Origin: Gnetum montanum
Lineage: Eukaryota > Streptophyta > Gnetopsida > Gnetales > Gnetaceae
NCBI GenBank assembly: GCA_015680685.1
Contig: MNCI01002109.1
Coordinates: forward strand, 64,370-128,369
Reading direction: 5' to 3'
Length of the DNA: 64,000 nucleotides
Below are positions 31,919 through 42,938 of the stretch, piece by piece (position 1 is the first letter of the stretch; every line of letters starts with the position of its first letter). The notes beneath the pieces were generated by a model, which searched no databases, was not told the DNA's origin, and was given only the letters and a program-made list of their open reading frames with translations. Both the position numbers and the translations under genes were made by a program.

Positions 31919-34900
31919 ATGAAACGAGGATGCCCTGCGCCTGAGGATAGCCAGCAAAATATGCTTCTGCAGTCATCCACTGATGCAGTCTCTCTCTCCT
32001 CATCCAGTCCAATTAATAATTCAAATATCGGGTACCAGGTATTGTATGGTATTCCATGTTTCCAGTTTTTTTCCCCCAAAATTAATTAATTTCACGCCGT
32101 CGTTGCTAAAAAAATATGACTCACAAGGGTGTTTTTGAACAAACAGTTGCTTAAAAAGTGTGGCTGGAAAGAAGGCACTGGTCTAGGAATTGCAGAGCAG
32201 GTATTTCCGTGTGTCCTTTAAGTTTTTGTGTAGTGATTTACATTTGATTACATTACAGGCATTTTATTTCCTGAATTTGTAGCCTAAGATTTGGCAATTT
32301 TTGTGGGAAATTTGGAGCGGGACATTAAAATTTGCAGTCATCGATTGATTACACAACCCTATGGAAATCTTACAGAATGCCTAACATAAATAGGGTGCCC
32401 TGCTCTGCAGTCGGCTTACAGTAACAGGAAAGTTTCAAGAATTTATTAATTTCTTTTTAATTAGTGTAGTGAAAACAAGCACAAAGAACTGATTTCTTTG
32501 AATGGTATTATAATGTGATTAATGAAGCAAGAGCTTGCAATACATTATTTGAATAATTCATGTGGAAGAAGGGAAGAACCCTCTATATTCGCAACAGATA
32601 ACACTTTGCCACACAAATTCTGATCTGTATTTCCCGGCCCTGGGGTACATATTGTCCAACAAGAGTTAATATTAACGCTTTTGATCTCAGCAAATCTCTT
32701 AGAGTATATTTTAATTTGCAAAATATTTTGCATTTCAGCTTTGAGAATTAGTTGATCTTCTTTTCTTTTTTATTTCTATGAAGTTGGATTCAAAGAAAAA
32801 TCTCAGTATCTGTTGTGGCCAAGTCACAGGAATATGATCAGTTATACTCTTATTTAAAAAGAAAAAGGATACCATGATTAGAAACAGAGCTATGTTCTTC
32901 CAAAGAAACAGAGCTGAGTTTTCTAGAACATGCAAAAACTTGAGTTTTTTTTCTGTCCAAATAGATTACAGAATTCAGTGGAGGACAACTGATCAAATCT
33001 TTCTTTTTGTGCAATCGTTAATTTTTGATCCCCAGCTACAGACCAAACAAAGAATATCGTTAGGTAGGGGAATTGCTGACAATGCTGATTTAAATGATTT
33101 CTTAATTACAGATGCATATGAGTAGTGCAAAGAGAGATTACCTCAATCCTCCTATACATTATTATATATTGAGCAGTCATCATAAATCTGAAAAATCCTA
33201 TCCGAGAGTAAATAGCTTAAGATATTGTGTGAGGATATCCTTTCTCAGATGAGAAAAATCAGAAAGTTCAATTCTTGAATAAGTTCAGTTTTTGTATAAG
33301 CTGAAACCAAAAATTTTATTATGTTGATAGACCAAAAAATTAGACAGATAGTACATTTATTTCATGGAAGAAAAATACAGATTCAACAAAGTCGCTAAGC
33401 ACCACTAGATGCAACAAAAATACTGCATACACATTTTTTGTTGCAATATTATATTTTTGTTGTAGATATTTTATCTATGGACAATAAAGAAAAGCATGCT
33501 GCTCATCCTCAACAGCTCCTGACTTACTTGGATGCTATGTGTGATTTTTCTAGGGAGGTTAATCCATCTTTCACTTTCTATTCTGAGTCTGTGTGAACTC
33601 AATCAAAGCGTGCTAATTAAGCTGTAAGATCTGCCTGGGATTTTAGTTGTAAAAAAAGAAACTTCTGAATCTAGTTAATCACCTCAATGTGCCCCAAGTA
33701 AAATGCTTTCTTGCCTTACACATCTGACTGTAACTTTTCTATTACTTTCTGATTAACTAACTTGCATATGTGCTTAGGATTTCTTTGCACTGCTTCCAAT
33801 GAGATCTTCCATATCTTCAGCCATTGTATCCCTCGGAAATACCATCCTTGTTCTTTTGTGTCTTCAATAACTGCTTTGGATAATTTGATTTACTCAATTT
33901 TTGTCAGATTTTGAATATAGCTAATGAATTGACAAAGAGCTTCAGCTTCTAAGGGAAGTAAGTCACATTCCAGAAGTAACATAGGATAAGGTATTTGTGC
34001 CTTCACCTTCAATGTATCTAATAATTTCCTTTTTTTGGCATCCTTTTGATAGCTTGCCAGTGTTTTAGACTAAGGCTTGAGCCCCATACAACACTGTATG
34101 GTAAATGATAACTGGAAAACTTTGTTTTCTAACCTTTCAAGCCCATAATCCTAATGTTTTGCATTTGTTTTTAACTGCATATAGATATTCTTTCAAAAGT
34201 GCATCTTTTTATTGATTAATATAGTTCAAGATCTGGAGTGTGAGTGTCAAATCTAAAAATTAGACATTAATTTTAGATTGCATGCATATCACAACTGGAA
34301 TTCATATATAGTGAGGGAGAGAACTGAAACATTTTTTCAAGTTGGAAAAAAACATATAGATAGTGAAATATATGTTTTCATTGAATGGATGATCTGGCTG
34401 TGACTTATGGCTTGAAATCAAAAGTGTATGTGTTTTTTCTTGTTATGCATACATATTTTTGAAAGTTGAGAAATTAACTTTGAATAAAAATATAAATAAG
34501 ACTATTGATCTTAGGATGTCTGAACTACCACATCAATACAGGTATAATTGATGCATCTGCGATAATCCCACTAATATGACAGGTTTTTGGAATGACAGGG
34601 TAGATTGGATCCCATAGAGACGTACATAAAACAAGATAAGAGAGGTGTTGGTGCAGAGAAAAGACAGAGAAAATTGGTTCAAAAATCATCAATATCATCC
34701 AAAGTTCATACTCCGGTACATGTTTCAATTATTATTTATTTTTGTGTTACCAATGTTTTTATTCTTATATATCTTATTAAATAATTCCACTTTTAATTTT
34801 CAGGTGGAAGCAAAGGAATCTAACAAGAAAACTAGAAAGTTGTCTAAGAGAATGAGAAACTTGCAAGAAGAGGAAAAACGTTTCAGAGAAAAGCAATTTG

Positions 34901-34941
34901 AAGTAGAATTTTCTAGATTATTTTGGCCTGACAATGTTTAA
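31919..34941 (+). CDS. G-patch domain protein, four exons, intact
   Basis: Exons 31,919-32,038, 32,147-32,200, 34,599-34,715 and 34,804-34,941 join to 142 codons plus stop. All three introns (108, 2,398 and 88 bp) begin GT, end AG and are phase 0. The ATG follows an in-frame TGA at 31,910, which fixes the start. Residues 1-30 are Ser-rich. Residues 31-70 form a G-patch with the Gly/Trp pattern NIGYQ, LLKKCGWKEGTGLGIAEQ and GRLDPIETY. The basic stretch KQDKRGVGAEKRQRK follows. The C-terminus is a charged coiled coil (about 100-133) ending FWPDNV, a tail I associate with small plant G-patch proteins of the GPATCH11-like group. G-patch proteins bind RNA or activate DEAH helicases, usually in the nucleus. 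No stops or frameshifts: the one gene here under apparent constraint. Confidence 0.85.
33770..34170 (-). pseudogene. LINE reverse-transcriptase C-terminal fragment in intron 2
   Basis: Minus-strand frames give a Val-(Leu/Val)-(Leu/Tyr)-Tyr-Gly-Ala-Gln-like block (near 34,100, about HTVLYGAQAL), then PYPMLLLECDLLPLEAEAL (about 33,990-33,935) and GWYFRGIQWLKIWK (about 33,840-33,800). This order matches the region after the reverse transcriptase of plant L1-type LINEs. It lies wholly within the 2.4-kb intron of the G-patch gene, antisense, with stops and frameshifts. Confidence 0.5.
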
Positions 34942-36419
34942 GTGTACATTGATTGTTTTGGGGTGCATGGTACATTGTTTTGTTTTGTGAGTGTCATATT
35001 TCATGGTAGTATGAAGAATTACCAAAGACGGAAGGGTAAAATACATGCAGGCTAGCTCAGGAAGGCAGCTGGCTGTAGAATATCACCAACTCTTAAGTGA
35101 AAAGCCAGCGCCAAATTGATGGCTAATGTTTAGAAGAATTACTTTTAAATATTTTAGAGAATAATTTTTTGTTCCAGAGTTGAAAGTACACATGGTTATA
35201 CAAGGAATGAAAGAATTTCTTTAATTTAGGTCTAACTACTGGGGGTATGGCTATCAATTAAATTATCAGTAAAATATATTTGACTTGTGTACTTTAGTTG
35301 ACTGCATGTTAGTTTCTATGATGTGCTTTGCTGAGATTAAGAAGTTTTAACAATATATTAAGTAAATGATGTCATAACTTAATGATAATTCATTAGCGTA
35401 TTAATCAAGGACGTGTGGCTTGTTTGCTGAGGCATATCCTTGCATCCTACAAGTCATAGTGAGTTATGCTGATACAAAGGCAAGAGTTGAACCAGGATTG
35501 TACTAAAAAACAGTTCAGTTTATATACCTGAATTAAATGTGTTGGACTTTATTATGGTAACTCTTTTTAACAATGTATTTCCCTAACCTGAAATATGGAG
35601 TTCTATTTTTACATGATTAATGTTTTCTTATTAACAGTGCAAAGGTTTCTATCCAACGGCAACGGTAACTGTTAAATCTGAAGGACTTAAAAAAGATATA
35701 CGCTTTGAATGAAACACACTTCTTATGTGTATAGATTTTATTAAAAGGTTCATGATGAGGGCGGGAGAAGTATGAAACAGTTCTTCCGTATGCAGACTTT
35801 TGAAAGGCCTTGTACAGACTTAATAAAGTGTATTGCGGTGATGGCAAAAGCTTCATGGAGCCTTATAATGGATCCTGGAGGTATTTTTTTTTCAAGTGGA
35901 AAGGCCTGGGTTTAAGCATTGGTACAGCTTTTTGAAAGAGTTTATGTTTTTGCTCATCTATTTTGGCAGGATGAGCATTGAACCCCTAAATGATGATCCT
36001 TATTTAATTGTAGATTGTAATTGCAGCTTGAAAAGAATTTCCAATTGGAAAGAAAAACCTTGTTATTACTATTTTCAAGTTGGCGATGGTCTTGCCCTTG
36101 AGATTGAGGTTGATTTAATGATCTGGTTTCTAAATATATAAAGATCTTTTACTGTCATTCGATGGATTATAGCACCTCAGATCACAGTTTGTCTAGTTCT
36201 CTCCATTACAGTTCCAGTGAACTTTGTCATTACTATCATTCCCGCAGAGTCCCGTCTTTTGGAGTTCTTAAATAATATTTGGTTGAACGGGGAATATTGA
36301 GCGATATGAAGGTTCTTGCGTGTAGCCTTCATGATCCCAGTTAAAAGTAATTCCATTACTTCAAAGGATTATTTGCACTTCTGTGACATGATTAAAAATA
36401 ATATTTGCACATTTTTCCA
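34942..36419. other. 3' flank of the G-patch gene, no second gene supported
   Basis: The first few hundred bases should hold the 3' untranslated region. An open segment at 35,896-36,141 (81 codons, with RMSIEPLNDDPYLIVDCNC) has some coding character but no recognised domain and no clear splice partners. Confidence 0.4.
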
Positions 36420-36880
36420 GTAAGGTGCTGAAACAGTTAATCATCTCTTCTTCCATTTGCTAAGCACGTTTAGCAATTTAATCACAACCAAGCTCAGCAG
36501 TTGGGGTTCATAGGGGAGACAATTATGGCTTCTTGGTGTAAGTGGAAACAAACTCTGGAAGCTCTTTATATCACTCTTTAAAAGAAAAGGTGTAGAGCAC
36601 ATTTCCTCTTTGTATTTAGTATAAAATATGGTCCCAACAAAACTACTGTTAGTTTTATTTACACAAGGGTGTGGAGCACACTCCCTATTTATGCCTGGTA
36701 TAAAATTTGGTCCAACAGAAACCAATGTACTTTTACTTACAAAAGTTGTCTTCCTGAATATACCTCGTTTGCAGCTCTCAATCTATCTGGTTTGCAGAGG
36801 GATGGACACATTTTAAAAAGAGCTTCAGTGAAATCATTCAAGTCCTTGATAATGGAAAGAATGCTCTACGATTAGCAGGA
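36420..36880 (+). pseudogene. Zinc-binding tail of a LINE reverse transcriptase
   Basis: GAETVNHLFFHLLSTF (about 36,427-36,475) and, after a frame change, WYKIWSNRNQCTF (about 36,697-36,735) match the Cys/His block and the Trp-x-x-Trp-x-x-Arg-Asn motif of the zf-RVT region of plant LINEs. The spacing between them is lengthened by a local duplication. No upstream polymerase is seen. Confidence 0.45.
36588..36740. repeat. Tandem duplication, two units of about 75 bp
   Basis: GGTGTAGAGCACATTTCC...TATAAAATATGGTCCCAACA (from 36,588) repeats as GGTGTGGAGCACACTCCC...TATAAAATTTGGTCCAACA (from 36,667). Confidence 0.7.
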
Positions 36881-36899
36881 GCCGTATGAAATGTGATTT

Positions 36900-37755
36900 G
36901 CAAGCTCACCCTTTGTCAATATACTCTGGCTAAGCCACAATTTTTTCTAACTTTGTCTTTTCATTTTGTTGCAGTGATGCTTTCCAAGCTTTGTATCCTT
37001 GATAGTTCTTCTTCATGTGACCAAATTTGTGGCAAAACCAATATTTAATCTTACTTTTAAAAGTTCCTCTACTTTTACTGCTTCCCTGTCTTGATTAGGT
37101 CCCTTACTTTGATCACACTTATTAGATCTACCTCTATTTGAAACTGTAAAAGCATTACCTGATGATTGACCCTATTCTTTAGGCAATCTTTTTTCTACAT
37201 CCTAAAGAGTAAAAACTACACCATCAAAAAAAATATTGCTCGTACTCATAGAGGTAGTAATAGCTGTAATAATTAGATTCCAAGATTCAGGTAAAGAATT
37301 TAAAACAACATAACACTTCATTGGCTCTAGAATCATCACTTTATATTCTTTAAATTTAACAAAAGCAACCATCATATCATTTAGATGTTTTTGCAAAGAA
37401 ATGCCTTCTTTTATCTTTGCATTAAAAACTTTTTGATAAATATGAAACTAATTCAAACTTCAAACTTTATCAAACTTGTTTTTCAACTTTACTCAAGGAG
37501 CATGATGATCTATTTTGTTAAAAAGAGGTGCCAAAATTTCGTTGCTCAAATATGGATGGATCAACATTAGTGCTTTTGCTTGCAACTTTTTTCAATAATC
37601 ATCTAACATCTTTGCATGTTTTGAAAGTTGAAACGTCTCATCACACTCTTTTTATGCCAAAGTATCTTTCATCAACACATTCAATATGTTTCGATTCTAA
37701 CGAACAAGCTTGTCTATTGTTTGTAAATGCTTCATTAACCTGCTTCGATACCATT
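36900..37755 (-). pseudogene. Copia gag fragment, truncated second unit
   Basis: The segment 37,396-37,202 contains LEPMKCYVVLNSLPESWN, the typical Copia gag (UBN2-type) block. CHKFGHMKKNY (about 37,045-37,010) is the zinc knuckle with the first Cys changed. The primer site CTTCGATACCA (plus strand 37,743-37,753) corresponds to TGGTATCGAAG, near the initiator-Met type. The element is cut at about 36,900, after the knuckle. Confidence 0.8.
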
Positions 37756-38152
37756 TGTTATGAAATTAATTAAATCTATAAATCAAAACAACAAAGAAAA
37801 CAAGGAAAACACAAAAATTTACATGAAAACCCCCAAAGTAGGGAAAACCCCATGGGAACCAATGCAAAGCTCTGCCATTCTTTTATTTGGAGAAAGTAAC
37901 CTAAGGATACAAGTCGTCCGTGTTACTATCACCACACCCTTAAGCCATTCCTGTCACACTTTTTGTTATTGTACTTAACACACTTTTCCACCTTTAATTT
38001 ATGGCAAAAAACAAGTCTTTTTTCTATCACAATTTTTAGAAATTGCTAATTATATTTGAAGAAGAGATTACAAAGTTAAAAGTTATGAAAGACATAACTT
38101 AGATGTATAAAAACAGGGGAAGAGTTTTCTTCACATTAATTGACAGTTAACA
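37756..38152 (-). repeat. Copia LTR, shared
   Basis: 397 bp, TGTTATGAAATT to CAGTTAACA on the plus strand. It is the 3' LTR of the complete unit and the 5' LTR of the truncated one. A purine-rich tract (AAATGGAAGAAT on the minus strand) abuts it at 38,153. Confidence 0.85.
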
Positions 38153-38250
38153 ATTCTTCCATTTGAAGAAAAATCTGACAAATCTTCAAGTTAGAGCTGT
38201 GCTGGTTCCAAGGTGCATTCTTATGTCTTCCCTATTTCAAGTTGTTTTCT

Positions 38251-38252
<2 letters not shown>

Positions 38253-38281
<29 letters not shown>
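38253..38281. repeat. Poly(A) run of 29 bases
   Basis: An uninterrupted A(29) on the plus strand, about 100 bp inside the Copia 3' LTR. A plain homopolymer; it also creates a spurious poly-Lys reading frame. Confidence 0.9.
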
Positions 38282-38283
<2 letters not shown>

Positions 38284-38479
38284 ACACCATGCACATCCCA
38301 TACTACCACTTTTGTCAATGCATTACAATATTTTTCTTTTTGTTAATTTTCTGCAAATTAATTAAACATTCTTCAACAATATCTCTAATAGAATGGTATT
38401 TAAGATCATTATGTTTTGTTTTGTCATGATAAGTTGAATTTCTTGCTAGATAAAATTTGATAATTGTCTTGCTTTACAA

Positions 38480-39610
38480 AAAGAAACAGTAAAAATCTTT
38501 GCAACCATAACATCTCCGTACATGCTTTTGTTAATGCCACATATTTAGATTCCGTAGCAAACAAAGTTACTAGAGATTGAAGTTTTGACACCTAGCTTAT
38601 TGTAGCACCTCCTAAAACAAAAGCATAACCTATAGTTGAATGTTTGGTATCTAAATCATTCAAATTATTATTTCCAAAACATAAACAAGCATTCTAAGTT
38701 CCCTTTAAGTATCTAAGAATCCATTTCCCAGCAAGCCAATGGTTTTAACCATAATTATTCATATATCTACTAACGACACCAACTGCATATGTTATGTTTG
38801 GACGAGTGCATACCATAGCATACATTAAAGAGCCAACAACGAAAGTATATGGAATATCCTTGACTTTGGCAAATTTTTTTTTTGTACTAGGAAAATCTTT
38901 CTTAAATAATTGAAAATGAGAAGCCAAAGAGTGTTTACAAGCTCTACTTTTGACATATTAAAACATCCAACACTTTTCCAATATACTTACATTATAGCTA
39001 AGCCACAATTTTTTCTACTTTCTATCTTTGTCAATATGCATTCCAAGAGTTCATTTGGCTTGTCCCAAATCCTTCATAGCAAATTGTTTACTCATCTCTA
39101 TTTTAAGTTGTTTTATCTGTGATATATCATTCCTTGCAGTCACCATATCATCTACATATAAAAACAAAATTACAAATTTGTTTTTATCACTTGAGAAATA
39201 AACACAATGATCAAGATCTCTCCAATAATAACTTATTTTGTGCATAAAAGAATCAAAATTTCTCTACCATTACCTAGGAGCTTATTTTAAACCATATAAG
39301 TTTATCCTCAAGCAACACACATAATGGTTATTTTGATCAACAAATCCTTCTAGCTGATGCATATAGATTTTTTTCATTTAAATCCTTCTAACTGTTCTAA
39401 CTCTAAATCTAAACAAGCAACCAATGAAAGAATAATCCGAATAGAAGAATGCTTAACAATGGAAGAACATATTTTTGTAAAATCAATTCCTGATAATAAC
39501 CTTTAGCTACTAGCCTAGCCTTATAAATACCCCCATTTACCTCATTCTTTAAAGTAAAAATCCATCTATTTTGAAGTGCTTTATGTCCCTTGGGTAATTC
39601 CACCAATTCC
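38480..39610 (-). pseudogene. Copia reverse transcriptase and RNase H relic
   Basis: 39,606-39,409 has the N-terminal RT block (RWIFTLKNEVNGGIYKARLV). 39,245-39,051 carries the active site FLYVDDMV with both aspartates, then EMSKQFAMKDLG. 38,927-38,745 has the VGSLMYAMVCTRPNITYAVG block. Further down (38,600-38,400) the RNase H part shows ATESKYVALTKACTEMLWL and HNDLKYHSIRDIVEE. All in Copia order, with stops and frameshifts between segments. Confidence 0.85.
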
Positions 39611-40032
39611 CAAGTTCTATTCTATTGAAGTGAATTCTATTCCCTTTTCATAACTTCCTTCCATTTTACTGCATTTGGACTTGCAAGAGCTTCTTTCACT
39701 ATTTCAGGTTCACCACGATTTGTATAAAGAATATAATCTTTAAATCTAGTAGGATGACGTGTTATTCTACTTGAATGTCTTACCTCATGTGATGTATTTT
39801 TAAGAAGATTTTCCTCCTCATCAGTTTCTTTTTCCTCATCTTCATTCTAAAATTCTAGGTGTTTTGATTTGTCACTTGCTCTTGTATTATAGCTTCTTGA
39901 GGTTACAAAACAAATCTAGAAACTTGTTGTGTAACAGAATCATAAACATTTTTCTTTTGAAAATCATGAAACATCACATTTTTTTTAAGATTTTACATCT
40001 CATAATTTTATAAATTGTTTTGCCTCAAGATC

Positions 40033-40900
40033 TCATGATCTAAAACCCAATTCATCACTACCATAATGTATACAAATACATCTTTTTGATTTATCACCAA
40101 ATTTAAATTTATTTTCCTTTTGCATATGCATGTAAGCAACACATCCAAAAACTTTTAAATGACTATAACAAACATGTCTTCCACTCCACAAAGACTTTGG
40201 TACTTCATTATTTAAAGAAAAATGTGGTGATCTATTAATTAAATAAGCACTAGTCATAATAGTCTTAGCCAAAAAAATTTTAGGCAAGCCTGCACTAAAA
40301 ATAATGGATCTTGCACATTCAACCAATGTTCTATTACATCTTTCTGCTACTCCATTTTCTTGTGGAGTTCTAGGAGGAGGATGTATATGCCGAATTTCTT
40401 GAAGTATTTAAAAATTTCTCTTGGAACTCATTGAATTCTAAACTTGTTTATGTCTCTATTTTAGCAAAAAATAACTTAAAAATCTTGAGAATAGCATCCT
40501 TGAACTTTATTGGAAATACCCAAACTTTTCACGTATGATCATCAATGAAAGTAACAAAATATAGTGAACAATTATTAAAATAAACAAGCTCCAATTTATT
40601 AGCTCATCTATGTTCCATATTTCTAAGAATAGTCACCCTTTTTGATTTACCAACACCACAATCTTTGCAAAATTCTATGGAGCTTACTACAAATTTGGGA
40701 ATGCAAGAATGAGATTAAAGTACCTTCAAATTAGAATAACTCATAAGGCCCAACCGTTTATGTCATAAATCTATATCCTCTCTTATAGCAATTGCAACTA
40801 CAAAATCGTCCTATAAACATATATAAACTCCTAGAGTATACATTGTGCCTATCTTTTTACCTTTAAGAATTGTTAAAATGCCCTTGGTAAATTTCCACTA
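40033..40900 (-). pseudogene. Copia integrase relic
   Basis: 40,326-40,033 contains PKIFLAKTIMTSAYLINRSP, LWSGRHVCYSHLKVFGCVAY and the C-terminal KSKRCICIHYGSDELGFR, the conserved end of Copia integrases. Toward 40,900 the catalytic core is recognisable only in pieces (ERCNRTLVE-like text near 40,330). Upstream of reverse transcriptase, as usual for Ty1/Copia. Confidence 0.8.
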
Positions 40901-42081
40901 ATTATTTCTACATGAAAAGTTCACACTTAAAGCATCAACTTGAGAAATAGAATTCAGCTTTATAGAAAGCTCAAGAACATGCCTAATATTATTAAGAATG
41001 ATTTTAGGCAAATCAAGTTGTTGTCGAATAACACTTCCTATACTAGCGATTTTTAAAGGAACACCATTAGCAACATAAACAACACTTGATGAAATTGGCT
41101 GATATGAAGTAAAAATAGACCAATCAAGACAAGTATGAAATTAGGCTCTTGTGTCTACAATCCAAATATCTTTTACTATGTTAAAGAAAATACTGTAGAT
41201 GATTTAGATTCAAAAATATTAAAAAGCAAGCTCACCCTCTATGATTTATTTGTGAACTTGCATTACTTTTTGATTTTTCTCACTCTGTCTTTTCCTTTTG
41301 TTGCAGTGATGCTTTCCAAGCTTTTCAACCATGATAGTCCCTCTTCATGTCACCAAATTTGTGGCAAAACCAACATTTAATCTTACTTTTAAAAGTTCCT
41401 CTACTTTTACTGCTTCCCTGCTTTGATTAGGTCCCTACTTTGATCACACTTATTAGATCTACCTCTATTTGAAACTGTAAAAGCATTACTTGATGATTCC
41501 TGTCCTTTAGGCAATCTTTTTTCTACATCCTAAAGAGTAGAAACTACACCATCAAAACAAATATTACTGGTACTCATGAAGGTAATAATAGTTGTAATAA
41601 TTAGATTCCAAGATTCAGGTAAAGAATTTTAAACAACATAACACTTCGTGGCCCTAGAATTATCACTTTATATTCTTTAAATTTAACAAAAGTAGCCATC
41701 ATATCATCTAGATGATCTTACAAAGAAATGCCTTCTTTCATCTTTGTATTAAAAACATTTTGATAAATATGAAACTAATTCAAACCTGAAGCTTTATCAC
41801 ACTTGTTTTTCAACTTTACTTAAAGAGCATGAGGATCTATTTCATTAGAAAGAGATGCCAAAATTTTGTCACTCAAAAAGGGATGGGTCAGCATTAGTGC
41901 TTTTGCTTGCAACTTTTTCCAATAATCATCTAACATCTTGCAAGTTTTGAAGGTTGAAGAGCCCCATCATACTCCTTTTATGCCAAGATATATTTCATCA
42001 GCACACTCCATATGTTTCAATTCTAATGAACAAACCTATCTATTGTCTATAACCACTCCATTAACCTACTTTGATACCACT
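40901..42081 (-). pseudogene. Copia gag-protease relic of the complete unit
   Basis: Homologous to 36,900-37,755 up to about 41,230. The knuckle appears near 41,350 and the gag block near 41,640-41,560. The protease between 41,230 and 40,900 is weak. The primer site (about 42,069-42,079) reads TGGTATCAAAG on the minus strand. Confidence 0.75.
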
Positions 42082-42505
42082 TGTTATGAAATTAATTAAA
42101 TCTATAAATAGAAAAAACAAAGAAAATAAGAGAAATACACCCAAAAATTTACATGGAAAACCCCAAGTGGGGGAAAAACCATGGGAACTAGTGCAGAGCT
42201 CTTCCTTTATTTGGAGAAAGTAACCCAAGGACACAAGCTATCCTTGATAGCTCTCACAGCTTGTTGCTATCACCACACCCTTAAGCCCTTCCTCTCATAC
42301 TTTTTGTTGTTGTACTTAGCACACCTTCCCACCTTTAATTTATAGGAGAAAACAAAAGTCTTTTTTCTATTTCATTCTTTAGATGATTTTAGAAACTACT
42401 AATTATATCTCAAGAAGAGATTACAAAGTTGGAAGTTATGAAAGACATAACTTAGATTGATAAAAACATAGGAAGAGTTTTGTTCACATTAACTAATAGT
42501 TAACA
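42082..42505 (-). repeat. Copia 5' LTR
   Basis: 424 bp, TGTTATGAAATT to TAGTTAACA; aligns with 37,756-38,152 with small indels. Confidence 0.85.
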
Positions 42506-42938
42506 CATTCCAAGTAAGTATATTCAAACATTGTGGAGGAATGAATGTGATGTTTCAAAATGTTTTTGATGAAATAATCTCTTTTAGATAAAAATTTTAG
42601 TAACTAGATGTGTATTTTTGCTTCTCATGGCAACAATGTTTAAAATTTTTAACATTTTGATGTAAGTACTTGGTGAAAAAAGGATACTTTTATGTATCTT
42701 TTTGTTTAGCCATTGAGAGGATAGTTGTTGCAATTTATTAATTATTTTAATTATTGGTAATAAATTTGAAAAAAGAGTTAGCAAGAATCAATTTATTTCT
42801 TTAGTATTATGTAAGCAAAGGATTTCTAGTTGCTATTTTGAGTTATTCTTAAAGCTCTTTTATGATCTACTAAAGTATAGTGTTGGTTATATTTGATGGG
42901 GTAAATATTGTCAACAAATTTGGTGCCATCACCGAACA
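42506..42938 (+). other. Possible remains of a Ty3-type LTR and primer site
   Basis: TGTCAACA at about 42,909-42,916, followed by TTTGGTGCCATCACCGAAC (42,919-42,937), looks like an LTR end plus a primer site of the form TTTGGCGCCGTTGCCGG after CpG decay. No partner LTR was found. Confidence 0.3.

Larger units (their letters stand above)
36900..42505 (-). mobile_element. Copia tandem array sharing one LTR
   Basis: In minus orientation: LTR 42,505-42,082, a full internal region 42,081-38,153 (gag, integrase, reverse transcriptase, RNase H), LTR 38,152-37,756, then a second primer site and gag (37,755-about 36,900) which breaks off. The gag stretch 36,900-37,755 aligns with 41,228-42,081. The order LTR-internal-LTR-internal again points to LTR recombination between two copies. 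CATTC follows the right LTR; no matching duplication was found at the broken left end. Confidence 0.85.

Noticed and set aside
31690-32079. Two larger open frames overlapping the first G-patch exon
   Set aside because: They use other frames or the other strand, have no domain and no splice continuation; the 40-codon exon in the third frame connects to the G-patch.
36913-36965. Short similarity to 38,996-39,050 (GCTAAGCCACAATTTTTTCTA)
   Set aside because: Lies at the broken end of the Copia gag unit; probably a deletion or rearrangement footprint within the Copia array, not a separate feature.
38163-38429. Small protein with a poly-Lys run
   Set aside because: Comes from the A(29) homopolymer within the Copia 3' region.
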